6,497 bases of DNA from Mycobacterium sp. (GTDB taxonomy: Bacteria; Actinomycetota; Actinomycetes; Mycobacteriales; Mycobacteriaceae): the NCBI GenBank assembly GCA_025965815.1, contig JAOPWF010000859.1:1-6497 (forward strand), written 5' to 3'. A program made the position numbers and the translations under genes. The notes under the pieces are model-generated. The model saw nothing but the letters and a program-made list of their open reading frames with translations, was not told where the DNA came from and did no database searches. Positions 1 to 5,502 of this stretch are shown here, piece after piece; position 1 is the stretch's first letter; each line of letters begins with the position of its first letter.

Positions 1-324
1 CCGATGGCGTTCGACCACGGCACGATGGTAGAGCACGCCCGTACCCGGCTGGTGGCCAAGATGTCGTACACGAACATCGGGTTCGCCTTGGCACCAAAGG
101 AATTCGCACTGTCCACGTTGCGTGACATCTACGGCGCCGCCCTCGGCTACCAGGTTGACCCGACGAACCTGCAGCGGGTGCTGGCCCGGCGCGGTGTCAT
201 CACCCCGACCGGTACCACCGCGCAGTCCGGCCGCAGCGGCGGACGTCCGGCGGCGCTGTACCGCTTCACCGACTCCCGGTTGCGCGTCACCGACGAGTTC
301 GCCGCGCTGCGTCCGCCCAGCTAA
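1..324 (+). CDS. nrtR: NrtR-type Nudix transcriptional regulator, C-terminal part (5' end outside window)
   Basis: The open frame runs in from the left edge and ends at TAA (322-324), giving 107 visible residues. They match the C-terminal winged-helix half of Nudix-related regulators (NrtR; Rv1593c in M. tuberculosis). Visible are a helix-turn-helix stretch around TLRDIYGAALGYQVDPTNLQ, then LARRGVI, and a wing-like segment SGGRPAALYRF typical of this family. The N-terminal Nudix-like ligand-binding domain lies outside the window. Characterised mycobacterial NrtR represses the de novo NAD genes nadA-nadB-nadC, usually divergent from it, so those genes are expected to the left. The methionine codon at 4 is internal rather than the start, because the frame is already open and conserved before it. 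The lipase follows 42 bases downstream on the same strand. The family call comes from sequence recognition; the DNA target is inferred. Confidence 0.85.
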   Translation, partial: PMAFDHGTMVEHARTRLVAKMSYTNIGFALAPKEFALSTLRDIYGAALGYQVDPTNLQRVLARRGVITPTGTTAQSGRSGGRPAALYRFTDSRLRVTDEFAALRPPS

Positions 325-353
325 CCCGATTCGGAGCTCTTCCTACTCTTCGG

Positions 354-359
354 TAACGT
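354..359 (+). promoter_or_regulatory. Candidate -10 element for a leaderless lipase transcript
   Basis: TAACGT fits the mycobacterial TANNNT -10 pattern and ends 7 bases before the ATG at 367, so transcription could begin at or one base before the start codon. No Shine-Dalgarno sequence lies at a useful distance; the only GGAG, at 333-336, is too far upstream. A second TANNNT match, TACTCT at 344-349, would place initiation near 356-358 and could instead serve the alternative GTG start at 358. No clear -35 box is visible, which is common for mycobacterial SigA promoters. TANNNT is degenerate, so this is tentative, and read-through from nrtR is equally possible. Confidence 0.3.
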
Positions 360-366
360 GTCTCCG

Positions 367-1719
367 ATGGACCTGGGCAACCTCGCAGGGGCGACCGGTG
401 CGGACTGGATCGGACAGGCACCGCACGAGGAGCTCCAGAAGGGCGGCCGACCGTTATTGCCGGCCGACGACCCCTTCTACCAGCCGCCGGACGGCTACGA
501 GCACGCCAAACCGGGCACCGTGCTGCGCTCCCGTGACGTCGAACTGGCCTTCCTCGGTCTGATTCCGCAGCGTTTCACCGCCGCCCAGCTGCTGTACCGG
601 ACCACGGACATGAACGGGAGGCCCGAGGCCACCGTGACCACCGTGGTGGTGCCCGCCGAACGCACTTCGCACAAACCGTGCCCGATCGTGTCGTATCAGT
701 GCGCGATCGACGCGGTGGCGGGCCGTTGCTTTCCGTCCTACGCGCTGCGACGACGCGCCAAGGCCGCAGGGGCTTTGGCGCAGTTCGAATTCCTGCTCAT
801 AGCCGCCGCCCTCGCCGAGGGCTGGGCCGTCTCGGTTCCTGATCACGAGGGCCGAAACGGGATGTGGGGAGCCCCATACGAACCGGGTTACTGCGTGCTC
901 GACGGGCTGCGGGCAGCACAGAACTTCGATCGCCTCAACCTGTCGGCGTCCGCTCCGGTCGGACTGTGGGGGTACTCCGGCGGTGGTCTGGCCAGCGCGT
1001 GGGCGGCCGAGATCTGTGCCGAGTACGCACCGGACCTCAACATCGTCGGCGCCGTGCTGGGCTCTCCCGTCGGCGACCTGGGCCACACCTTCCGTCGACT
1101 GAACGGGACGTTCTACTCCGGACTGCCTGCGATGGTGGTGGCCGCGCTGGTCCGGATCTATCCCGCCCTGGACCGGGTGATTCAGCAACACGCCACCGAA
1201 GAGGGCAAGGCGCTACTGGACAAGGTGGAGAAGATGACCACCATCCCGGCGGTGCTGACGATGATGCACAAGGACATGGGCACGCTCGTCGACCGCCCGC
1301 TGGACGAGATCCTCGACACACCCGAGGTTCAGTTCGTCTTCGACAACATCAAGCTCGGCACGTCGGTTCCGACTCCACCGGTGTTGATCGTGCAGGCCGT
1401 GCACGACCGGATCATCTCGGTCGAGGACATCGATGCGCTGGCCAACGCCTACTCCGCTGGCGGGGCCGACGTCACCTATCACCGGGACCTGTTCAGCGAG
1501 CACATACTGCTGCACCCCATGTCGGCTCCGATGACGCTGCGCTGGCTGCGGGACCGGTTCGCCGGGCGTCCCCCGCGCGATCACCTGATTCGCACCAAGT
1601 GGCCGACGCTGTTCAACCCGTCGACCTATCGCGGCATGCTGCGGCTCGGCCTGATCAGCGCGAAAGTGATCACCGGCCGACGGCTCGAGCGCCGTCCGCT
1701 GTCCGAGTTGGACGCCTGA
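367..1719 (+). CDS. LIP-family secretory-lipase-like alpha/beta hydrolase (Rv1592c-like)
   Basis: A 450-residue protein, close to the 446 of M. tuberculosis Rv1592c, whose family (Pfam LIP, secretory lipase) hydrolyses acyl esters. Numbered from the ATG at 367, the nucleophile elbow GYSGG places the catalytic serine at 204. The acid is probably D347 in QAVHDRI, after a typical buried strand ([11 protein letters not shown]). The base is probably H379 in FSEHILLHP. The stretch between about 232 and 330 is helical, the usual place for a cap domain. No N-terminal signal peptide or membrane helix is visible despite the family name. Lipase activity and isoniazid-responsive expression have been reported for Rv1592c, but the natural substrate here is unknown. 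A GTG at 358 would add three residues; ATG is preferred for start quality and closer length match. It follows nrtR on the same strand and converges on the DUF2567 gene with a 6-base gap. Confidence 0.85.
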   Translation: MDLGNLAGATGADWIGQAPHEELQKGGRPLLPADDPFYQPPDGYEHAKPGTVLRSRDVELAFLGLIPQRFTAAQLLYRTTDMNGRPEATVTTVVVPAERTSHKPCPIVSYQCAIDAVAGRCFPSYALRRRAKAAGALAQFEFLLIAAALAEGWAVSVPDHEGRNGMWGAPYEPGYCVLDGLRAAQNFDRLNLSASAPVGLWGYSGGGLASAWAAEICAEYAPDLNIVGAVLGSPVGDLGHTFRRLNGTFYSGLPAMVVAALVRIYPALDRVIQQHATEEGKALLDKVEKMTTIPAVLTMMHKDMGTLVDRPLDEILDTPEVQFVFDNIKLGTSVPTPPVLIVQAVHDRIISVEDIDALANAYSAGGADVTYHRDLFSEHILLHPMSAPMTLRWLRDRFAGRPPRDHLIRTKWPTLFNPSTYRGMLRLGLISAKVITGRRLERRPLSELDA

Positions 1720-1725
1720 AGCGCG

Positions 1726-2343
1726 CTACTGCGGCGCTGGCACCACGGGCGCCGCGGGCGGGGCCATCACCGGCTCCACCGCCGGCCAGGCGCCGAGGTC
1801 GTCGCGCGACGTCGACACGGCAACGAGCGCATAGACCAGCGCCGCCATCGCCACCGGAAGCAGGATGGTCGCGGCGACCTGCAGCGGCGTGTGCCCGAAG
1901 AACACCGATGGCGCCTCGCTGACGTAGTGGATCCGATGCTGGGGATTGATCGGGGCACCGGCGATGTCGAGTGCTCCGTACCGCCACCGGCCCAACGCGG
2001 CACCCACTCCCGCGGCGATGCCAGCCGCGGCCGCCGCGCCCACCGAGAGGCCCAGCACCATCAGCGGGCCGCGATGAGCGCGCCACTGCCACACCAACAC
2101 CGCCGATACGACGGCCAGCACCCACAACAGGCCCACCAGCAGAACCGCGGCGAGGAAGAAGTTGTCGCCCTCGTTGCCGGTGTACACGTGCACCCGTTCC
2201 CCGGCGCGGGTCAGCGCGACCACGCCCTTCACCGGCGGAACGATCCACGCCCACAGCGCACCGATAAGCGCGCCGGCGATTGCCAGTCCCACGGCCACGG
2301 TCAGCGCGGCGCGGGCATTCGAAATCCGCGGAGCCCCGCTCAT
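1726..2343 (-). CDS. Four-helix membrane protein of the DUF2567 family (Rv1591-like)
   Basis: A 205-residue protein of unknown function. Four hydrophobic segments are visible at roughly residues 13-36, 62-86, 93-118 and 153-177. A short positively charged N-terminus precedes them, a 26-residue polar loop follows helix 1, and a longer loop of about 30 residues containing INPQHRIHY lies between helices 3 and 4. The tail after about 180 is rich in Pro, Ala and Val. Size and topology match DUF2567 proteins such as Rv1591. The start is well fixed: ATG at 2343 overlaps the bsaP stop by four bases (ATGA), and a GGAGG at 2355-2351 sits 7 bases upstream. It is the last gene of the bioB-bsaP unit, and that conserved position hints at a link to biotin or dethiobiotin handling. 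No motif supports a specific activity, and it does not resemble the BioY transporter. Confidence 0.8.
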   Translation of the reverse strand: MSGAPRISNARAALTVAVGLAIAGALIGALWAWIVPPVKGVVALTRAGERVHVYTGNEGDNFFLAAVLLVGLLWVLAVVSAVLVWQWRAHRGPLMVLGLSVGAAAAAGIAAGVGAALGRWRYGALDIAGAPINPQHRIHYVSEAPSVFFGHTPLQVAATILLPVAMAALVYALVAVSTSRDDLGAWPAVEPVMAPPAAPVVPAPQ

Positions 2344-2567
2344 CGCATTGCCTCCAGGTCGGTGGAGTCCACGAGTCCGTGCCGCGAACACTTCGCCCAC
2401 CAACCGTCGGGGCGGACCTGGACGATCATTCGTCGTCCGCACTCGGCGCAGAACCGCGGCGGTTCCAAACCGAGTTGGGCCGCGGTCGGCACCGCGCTAC
2501 CGGCGGGTGCGCCCGTGTAGACGTTGAACACACCGGCGCCGACCGGTACGGGCAGTTCGTCAACCAT
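2340..2567 (-). CDS. bsaP: Biotin synthase auxiliary protein, small Cys/His protein (Rv1590-like)
   Basis: A 75-residue protein encoded directly after bioB. Its second half carries a probable metal or Fe-S site: C40-A-E-C43, then C60-S-R-H63 in WWAKCSRHG, giving four candidate ligands in a C-x2-C / C-x2-H arrangement. The N-terminal half ([12 protein letters not shown]) is cysteine-free. Rv1590 of M. tuberculosis, in the same place, has been reported as an auxiliary protein that mycobacterial BioB needs to convert dethiobiotin to biotin; the assignment rests on position and this signature. The start is uncertain. ATG at 2567 is chosen, but GTG at 2570 and TTG at 2573 are in frame, lie 5-8 bases past the bioB stop, and none has a good ribosome-binding site, so translation may depend on ribosomes leaving bioB. 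The 3' end overlaps the DUF2567 start by four bases. Confidence 0.82.
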   Translation of the reverse strand: MVDELPVPVGAGVFNVYTGAPAGSAVPTAAQLGLEPPRFCAECGRRMIVQVRPDGWWAKCSRHGLVDSTDLEAMR

Positions 2568-2578
2568 CACCAACGTTT

Positions 2579-3604
2579 CTACAGGGTGGCGTTAAGCGCC
2601 TTGATCGGCATCTGCAGATCGTCGAGCAGTTCCAGGTCGGCCTCGGCGGGGCGGCCCAACGTGGTGAGGTAGTTGCCGACGATGACGGCGTTGATCCCGC
2701 CCAGAATGCCCTGCTTGGCGCCCAGGTCACCGAGGGTGATCTCGCGCCCGCCGGCGAATCGCAGCATCGTCGGCGGCAGCGCGAGCCGGAACGCCGCCAC
2801 CGCCTTCAGCGCCTCCGATGCCGGCAGCACCTCGAGATCTCCGAACGGCGTGCCCGGACGCGGGTTCAGGAAGTTCAGCGGCACCTCGTGCGGGTTGAGC
2901 TCGGCGAGGTTCGCCGCGAACTCGGCGCGCTGCTCGAGGGTCTCGCCCATCCCGAGGATGCCGCCGCAGCAGACCTCCATGCCGGCCTCGCGGACCATCG
3001 ACAGCGTCTCCCAGCGCTCTTCCCAGGTGTGGGTGGTCACCACATTCGTGAAGAAGGATCGCGCCGTCTCCAGGTTGTGGTTGTAGCGATGCACGCCCAT
3101 CGCGGCGAGCTGCTCGACCTGCTCGGGCGTCAGCATGCCCAGCGAGCAGGCGATCTGGATGTCGACCTCGTTGCGGATCGCCTCGATGCCCGCAGCGACC
3201 TGTGCCAGCAGTCGCTCGTCCGGCCCGCGTACCGCGGCCACGATGCAGAACTCGGTCGCACCCGACTTGGCCGTCTGCTTCGCGGCTTCGACAAGGCTCG
3301 GAATGTCGAGCCACGCGCTGCGCACCGGTGAGGCGAAAAGCCCTGACTGCGAACAGAAGTGGCAGTCCTCGGGGCAGCCGCCCGTCTTCAGGCTGATGAT
3401 GCCCTCGACCTCGACCTCCGGTCCGCACCACCGCATCCGTACCTCGTGCGCGAGGGCCAGCACCTCTTCAAGACGATCGTCGGGCAGCTGCAGCACCCGC
3501 AGCACCTGGTCCTGAGTCAGGCCTTCGCCGCGTTCCAGCACCTGCTCGCGGGCGACTGCCACGATGTCGGTATCGGTCTGGGGCCGTACTGCCGCCTGCG
3601 TCAC
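2579..3604 (-). CDS. bioB: Biotin synthase (radical SAM)
   Basis: A 341-residue radical SAM enzyme that inserts sulfur between C6 and C9 of dethiobiotin to form biotin. The SAM-binding [4Fe-4S] cysteines are C77, C81 and C84 in [14 protein letters not shown]. The sacrificial [2Fe-2S] cluster should be held by C120 (EFCIVAA), C153 (IACSLG) and C212 ([12 protein letters not shown]), with R287 (FAGGRE) matching the unusual arginine ligand of E. coli BioB. YNHNLET (174-180) is the family's substrate/SAM-site motif. Length is near the roughly 349 of M. tuberculosis BioB. The start is GTG at 3604, supported by GAGGGAG six bases upstream. Compared with E. coli, the radical SAM loop reads CHFCSQSG instead of CAYCPQS, and an extra cysteine (C213) follows a cluster ligand. 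It heads the bioB-bsaP-DUF2567 unit and is divergent from bioQ across a shared operator. Confidence 0.97.
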   Translation of the reverse strand: MTQAAVRPQTDTDIVAVAREQVLERGEGLTQDQVLRVLQLPDDRLEEVLALAHEVRMRWCGPEVEVEGIISLKTGGCPEDCHFCSQSGLFASPVRSAWLDIPSLVEAAKQTAKSGATEFCIVAAVRGPDERLLAQVAAGIEAIRNEVDIQIACSLGMLTPEQVEQLAAMGVHRYNHNLETARSFFTNVVTTHTWEERWETLSMVREAGMEVCCGGILGMGETLEQRAEFAANLAELNPHEVPLNFLNPRPGTPFGDLEVLPASEALKAVAAFRLALPPTMLRFAGGREITLGDLGAKQGILGGINAVIVGNYLTTLGRPAEADLELLDDLQMPIKALNATL

Positions 3605-3610
3605 CCGCTG

Positions 3611-3617
3611 CTCCCTC
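3611..3617 (-). promoter_or_regulatory. Ribosome-binding site of bioB
   Basis: Read on the minus strand, GAGGGAG ends six bases before the GTG at 3604. It supports GTG as the bioB start; no alternative start codon has comparable spacing. Confidence 0.75.
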
Positions 3618-3625
3618 GGTCTGCG

Positions 3626-3648
3626 TAACTTGAACGGTGTTCAGGTTA
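3626..3648. promoter_or_regulatory. Probable BioQ operator between bioB and bioQ
   Basis: A 23-bp near-perfect palindrome with core TGAAC-GGT-GTTCA (3631-3643) and outer arms TAAC (3626-3629) and GTTA (3645-3648). Nine of the eleven base pairs around the central base are symmetric. Size and shape suit a TetR-family dimer. BioQ boxes known from Corynebacterium and M. smegmatis share the TGAAC...GTT type of core, as I recall them. The site sits in the divergent region, 22 bases from the bioB start and 72 from the bioQ start, and overlaps the proposed -10 elements, so one bound dimer could block both genes. No second copy was seen elsewhere in the window; one in front of bioA would lie outside it. 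Confidence 0.85.
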
Positions 3649-3653
3649 GGGTA
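3647..3653. promoter_or_regulatory. Overlapping divergent -10 candidates for bioB and bioQ
   Basis: The seven bases TAGGGTA read as TAGGGT on the plus strand (3647-3652) and TACCCT on the minus strand (3653-3648); both fit the mycobacterial TANNNT -10 pattern. A further minus-strand match, TAACCT (3648-3643), lies inside the operator. Initiation for bioB would fall near 3641, within the palindrome, leaving a leader of about 36 bases with a good ribosome-binding site. Initiation for bioQ would fall near 3659, leaving about 60 bases of leader. No convincing -35 box is seen on either strand. The assignment is inference from pattern and geometry. Confidence 0.4.
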
Positions 3654-3658
3654 CTTGG

Positions 3659-3710
3659 GGCCGGGGGCACCTCCCGCTTACGGGGGGAGAGCGAAGCGAC
3701 TCGGGGAGGG
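3659..3710 (+). repeat. Hairpin-containing intergenic segment resembling a dispersed mycobacterial repeat
   Basis: The segment has purine-rich, GC-rich composition unlike the flanking promoter. It contains CACCTCCCGCTTACGGGG, which with the following GGAG can fold into a short hairpin (CTCCC 3671-3675 with GGGAG 3685-3689), then GAGAGCGAAGCGACTCGG and a GGGGAGGG end. From memory, closely similar segments recur in intergenic spaces of mycobacterial genomes, so this may be a small dispersed element; that cannot be verified from one copy. It lies in the predicted bioQ leader and supplies its ribosome-binding site. It is not a terminator, as no T-tract follows. Confidence 0.4.
3703..3710 (+). promoter_or_regulatory. 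Probable ribosome-binding site of bioQ
   Basis: GGGGAGGG ends ten bases before the GTG at 3721, slightly long but usable spacing. It favours 3721 over the upstream in-frame GTG at 3637, which falls inside the operator. The element is part of the 3' end of the repeat-like segment. Confidence 0.5.
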
Positions 3711-3720
3711 GTGTAGCGGC

Positions 3721-4311
3721 GTGCAGCTGCACAAACGCGACGTCGTCGACAAAGCCACCGTCATCCTGGACAACTATGGGATCGCCGACCTGACCATGCG
3801 CCGGCTGGCGCGCGAGCTGGCCGTGACTCCCGGGGCGCTGTACTGGCACTTCGCCAACAAACAGCAACTACTGGGCGCGGTCGCTGACCGGATCCTCGGC
3901 CCGGCGTGCACCGATCTACCCGACACCGGCTGGCATCAGCGCGTCACCGACGTCTGCTCCCGGCTGCGCGACGCGCTGCTGTCGCATACCGACGGCGCTG
4001 AACTGGTGTCTGCGAGTTTCGCCGCCGGGCAGTCGGAGGCCGTCGCGCACATCCTGCAGCGACTCGCCGGCGCCGCGACCGAGGCGGGCCTGGCCGCCGA
4101 CCAGGCCGAGCTGGCCGCCCGCACGATCCTGTACTACGTGCTGGGTTTCACCGCCGACGAGCAGTCCCGCCTGCAATGGGATGCGGCCGGCGCGCTGCCG
4201 GGGCAGCACTCGGTCCTTGCGCCGACCGCCGATCCGAGCAGCCGATTCGACTTCGGCCTGCGGTTGCTGATCGGCGGCATCGCCGCGCGCAGCGGCCAGA
4301 CCGTCAGCTGA
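3721..4311 (+). CDS. bioQ: TetR-family regulator of biotin genes, BioQ
   Basis: A 196-residue TetR-family repressor. The N-terminal DNA-binding domain is clear: helix 1 at about 5-19 (KRDVVDKATVILDNY), then the helix-turn-helix LTMRRLARELAVTPGALYWHF (24-44) and NKQQLLGAVADRIL. The rest is the variable helical ligand/dimer domain. Position decides the name: it sits between bioB and the bioF-bioD unit, divergent from bioB over a TetR-type palindrome, as described for BioQ of M. smegmatis, where BioQ takes over the repressor role that BirA plays in E. coli. It probably represses bioB and itself. The start is GTG at 3721; the frame stays open to 3637, but those extra 28 residues are non-conserved in look and would come from operator and leader DNA. 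The 3' end overlaps the convergent 2H gene by eight bases. The effector is not evident from sequence. Confidence 0.85.
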   Translation: MQLHKRDVVDKATVILDNYGIADLTMRRLARELAVTPGALYWHFANKQQLLGAVADRILGPACTDLPDTGWHQRVTDVCSRLRDALLSHTDGAELVSASFAAGQSEAVAHILQRLAGAATEAGLAADQAELAARTILYYVLGFTADEQSRLQWDAAGALPGQHSVLAPTADPSSRFDFGLRLLIGGIAARSGQTVS

Positions 4312-4825
4312 TCGGGTAATCGACCCGCGCATCCCCGTCCCAACGGCGCAGGCCCGCGATGCTGCCGGTGATGTCACCTGACACCCCTGGCACCTTGAGG
4401 ACCTCCGCCAGCTGTGCCGGATCGACGCGGCGCGCCAGTGTGGTGTGCGGTGTCCACTGACCGGGAGTCGTATGCGGCGCCGGGCCCGGCACCATGTGCG
4501 GCAGGCAGAGCTCCGACACCTGCGCGTGCACCGACAGCAGGTCGGTCGACGGCACGATGAGCCGGGCCAGCACGGGTCGCGATCTGCCGAACAGCAGCGG
4601 CGCGCCGACCTCACATCGCAATGGCAGCCGCCGGCTCATGTCGACGAGTAGCGCATCCACCTCGCCCCCGATCCGGTCGGCCACCGCCAGCGTGACGTGC
4701 GGACGATTGGTGGGCGACGCGACAGTTGCCTGGCTGGGCAGCCCGGCGTCGGCGAGCTGGGCCCAGATCCGACGAATCGATTCCTCGGTGTGCGGGTCGA
4801 ACAGCAGCTCGATGGAGTGGACCAT
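4304..4825 (-). CDS. 2H phosphoesterase / 2'-5' RNA ligase-like protein (Rv1571-like)
   Basis: A 173-residue protein with the two histidine motifs that define the 2H phosphoesterase superfamily: H43-V-T45 in RPHVTLAV and H127-T-T129 in TPHTTLAR. Each follows a proline and lies in a repeated half-domain, as in 2'-5' RNA ligase/cyclic phosphodiesterase folds. Family members act on 2',3'-cyclic phosphates, 2'-5' linked RNA or related nucleotides; the substrate here is unknown. The ATG at 4825 shares its first base with the last base of the bioD stop (TGATG), and no good ribosome-binding site precedes it, so translation is probably coupled to bioD. It corresponds in place and size to Rv1571 (about 169 residues). 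It ends the bioF-bioD unit and overlaps the convergent bioQ end by eight bases. A role in biotin synthesis is not implied by the fold. Confidence 0.82.
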   Translation of the reverse strand: MVHSIELLFDPHTEESIRRIWAQLADAGLPSQATVASPTNRPHVTLAVADRIGGEVDALLVDMSRRLPLRCEVGAPLLFGRSRPVLARLIVPSTDLLSVHAQVSELCLPHMVPGPAPHTTPGQWTPHTTLARRVDPAQLAEVLKVPGVSGDITGSIAGLRRWDGDARVDYPIS

Positions 4826-5502
4826 CAGAGCAGGCCCGCCACCCAGTGCGGGTCGAACGCGGCCGCGCTCATCGCCTCGAACTTCGCCGGGGTCAGCGCG
4901 CCTGACCCTTCTGGCAGCACCGCCCGCACCGGCGCCAGCTCGGCCAGTGCGTCGCGGTTGAAGTCCTCTGCTGCGCCGGGTCGATGCGGCCAGGAGCCGA
5001 TCACCAATCCGGCACATCGAACAAACTGTCCGGCAAGCGATTCCAATGTCAGTGCGGTGTGGTTCAGGGTGCCCAGCTCAGCGGAGGCCACCACCAGCAC
5101 CGGGGCACGCAGATCGACCGCGATATCACGCAACGTCACCCCGTCCGAGCCCAGCTCGACGAGCAGGCCGCCAGCGCCTTCGACCAGGGTCAGTCGCCTG
5201 GGTCGGTCGGTGTCGGTGATCGCGGCGACCAACTCTGCCCTGGTCGGCAGCGCGAGTCCGGCCCGCGCAGCGGCTGCCACCGGGGCCAGCGGTTCGGGGT
5301 AGCGCCATCCCCCGGTCAGCTCGGTCACCCCGGCAAAGCGCATGACGTCAACGAGATCGTCGTCACCGTCCATGCTGCCGGTCTGTACCGGTTTGCAGAC
5401 CGCGACGTCGATTCCGGCGAGGCGCGCATGACAGGCCAGCGCCGCCGTCGCCATTGTTTTGCCGACGCCGGTGCTGGTGCCGGTCACGATGAGGACACTC
5501 AC
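4825..5502 (-). CDS. bioD: Dethiobiotin synthetase
   Basis: A 225-residue ATP-dependent enzyme that carboxylates 7,8-diaminopelargonate and closes the ureido ring to give dethiobiotin. The P-loop is GTSTGVGKT (residues 8-16, K15 and T16). The substrate/carboxylation lysine is K37 in CKPVQTG, an Asp cluster DGDDD (45-49) fits the metal/ATP site, and [10 protein letters not shown] (107-116) is the second family signature. Length matches M. tuberculosis BioD (226). The start is GTG at 5502, overlapping the bioF stop by four bases (GTGA); the open frame extends about 50 codons further upstream, but that is antisense-frame reading of bioF and the P-loop strand VSVLIVTG begins right at this GTG. 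It is co-transcribed with bioF and is followed by the 2H gene with a one-base overlap. Confidence 0.95.
   Translation of the reverse strand: MSVLIVTGTSTGVGKTMATAALACHARLAGIDVAVCKPVQTGSMDGDDDLVDVMRFAGVTELTGGWRYPEPLAPVAAAARAGLALPTRAELVAAITDTDRPRRLTLVEGAGGLLVELGSDGVTLRDIAVDLRAPVLVVASAELGTLNHTALTLESLAGQFVRCAGLVIGSWPHRPGAAEDFNRDALAELAPVRAVLPEGSGALTPAKFEAMSAAAFDPHWVAGLL

Noticed and set aside
1720..1738. Inverted repeat AGCGC...GCGCT at the lipase/DUF2567 junction as a bidirectional terminator
   Set aside because: Only a five-base stem with a nine-base loop, and no T-tract on either side.
864..1922. A 352-codon plus-strand open frame overlapping the lipase and the end of the DUF2567 gene
   Set aside because: Arg/Pro/Gly-rich product with no domain; it crosses the convergent junction out of frame with the well-supported lipase.
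2340..2442. Longer DUF2567 protein starting at 2442
   Set aside because: The extension is bsaP read in another frame; ATG 2343 has an ideal GGAGG and a four-base stop/start overlap.
2588..2600. Short hairpin GGCG-TTAAG-CGCC at the end of bioB as an attenuator before bsaP
   Set aside because: A four-base stem inside coding sequence is expected by chance in GC-rich DNA and has no terminator features.
3637..3720. Upstream extension of bioQ to the GTG at 3637
   Set aside because: That GTG lies inside the operator, so the extension would place promoter, operator and repeat-like DNA in the coding region; TetR proteins start just before helix 1, matching GTG 3721.
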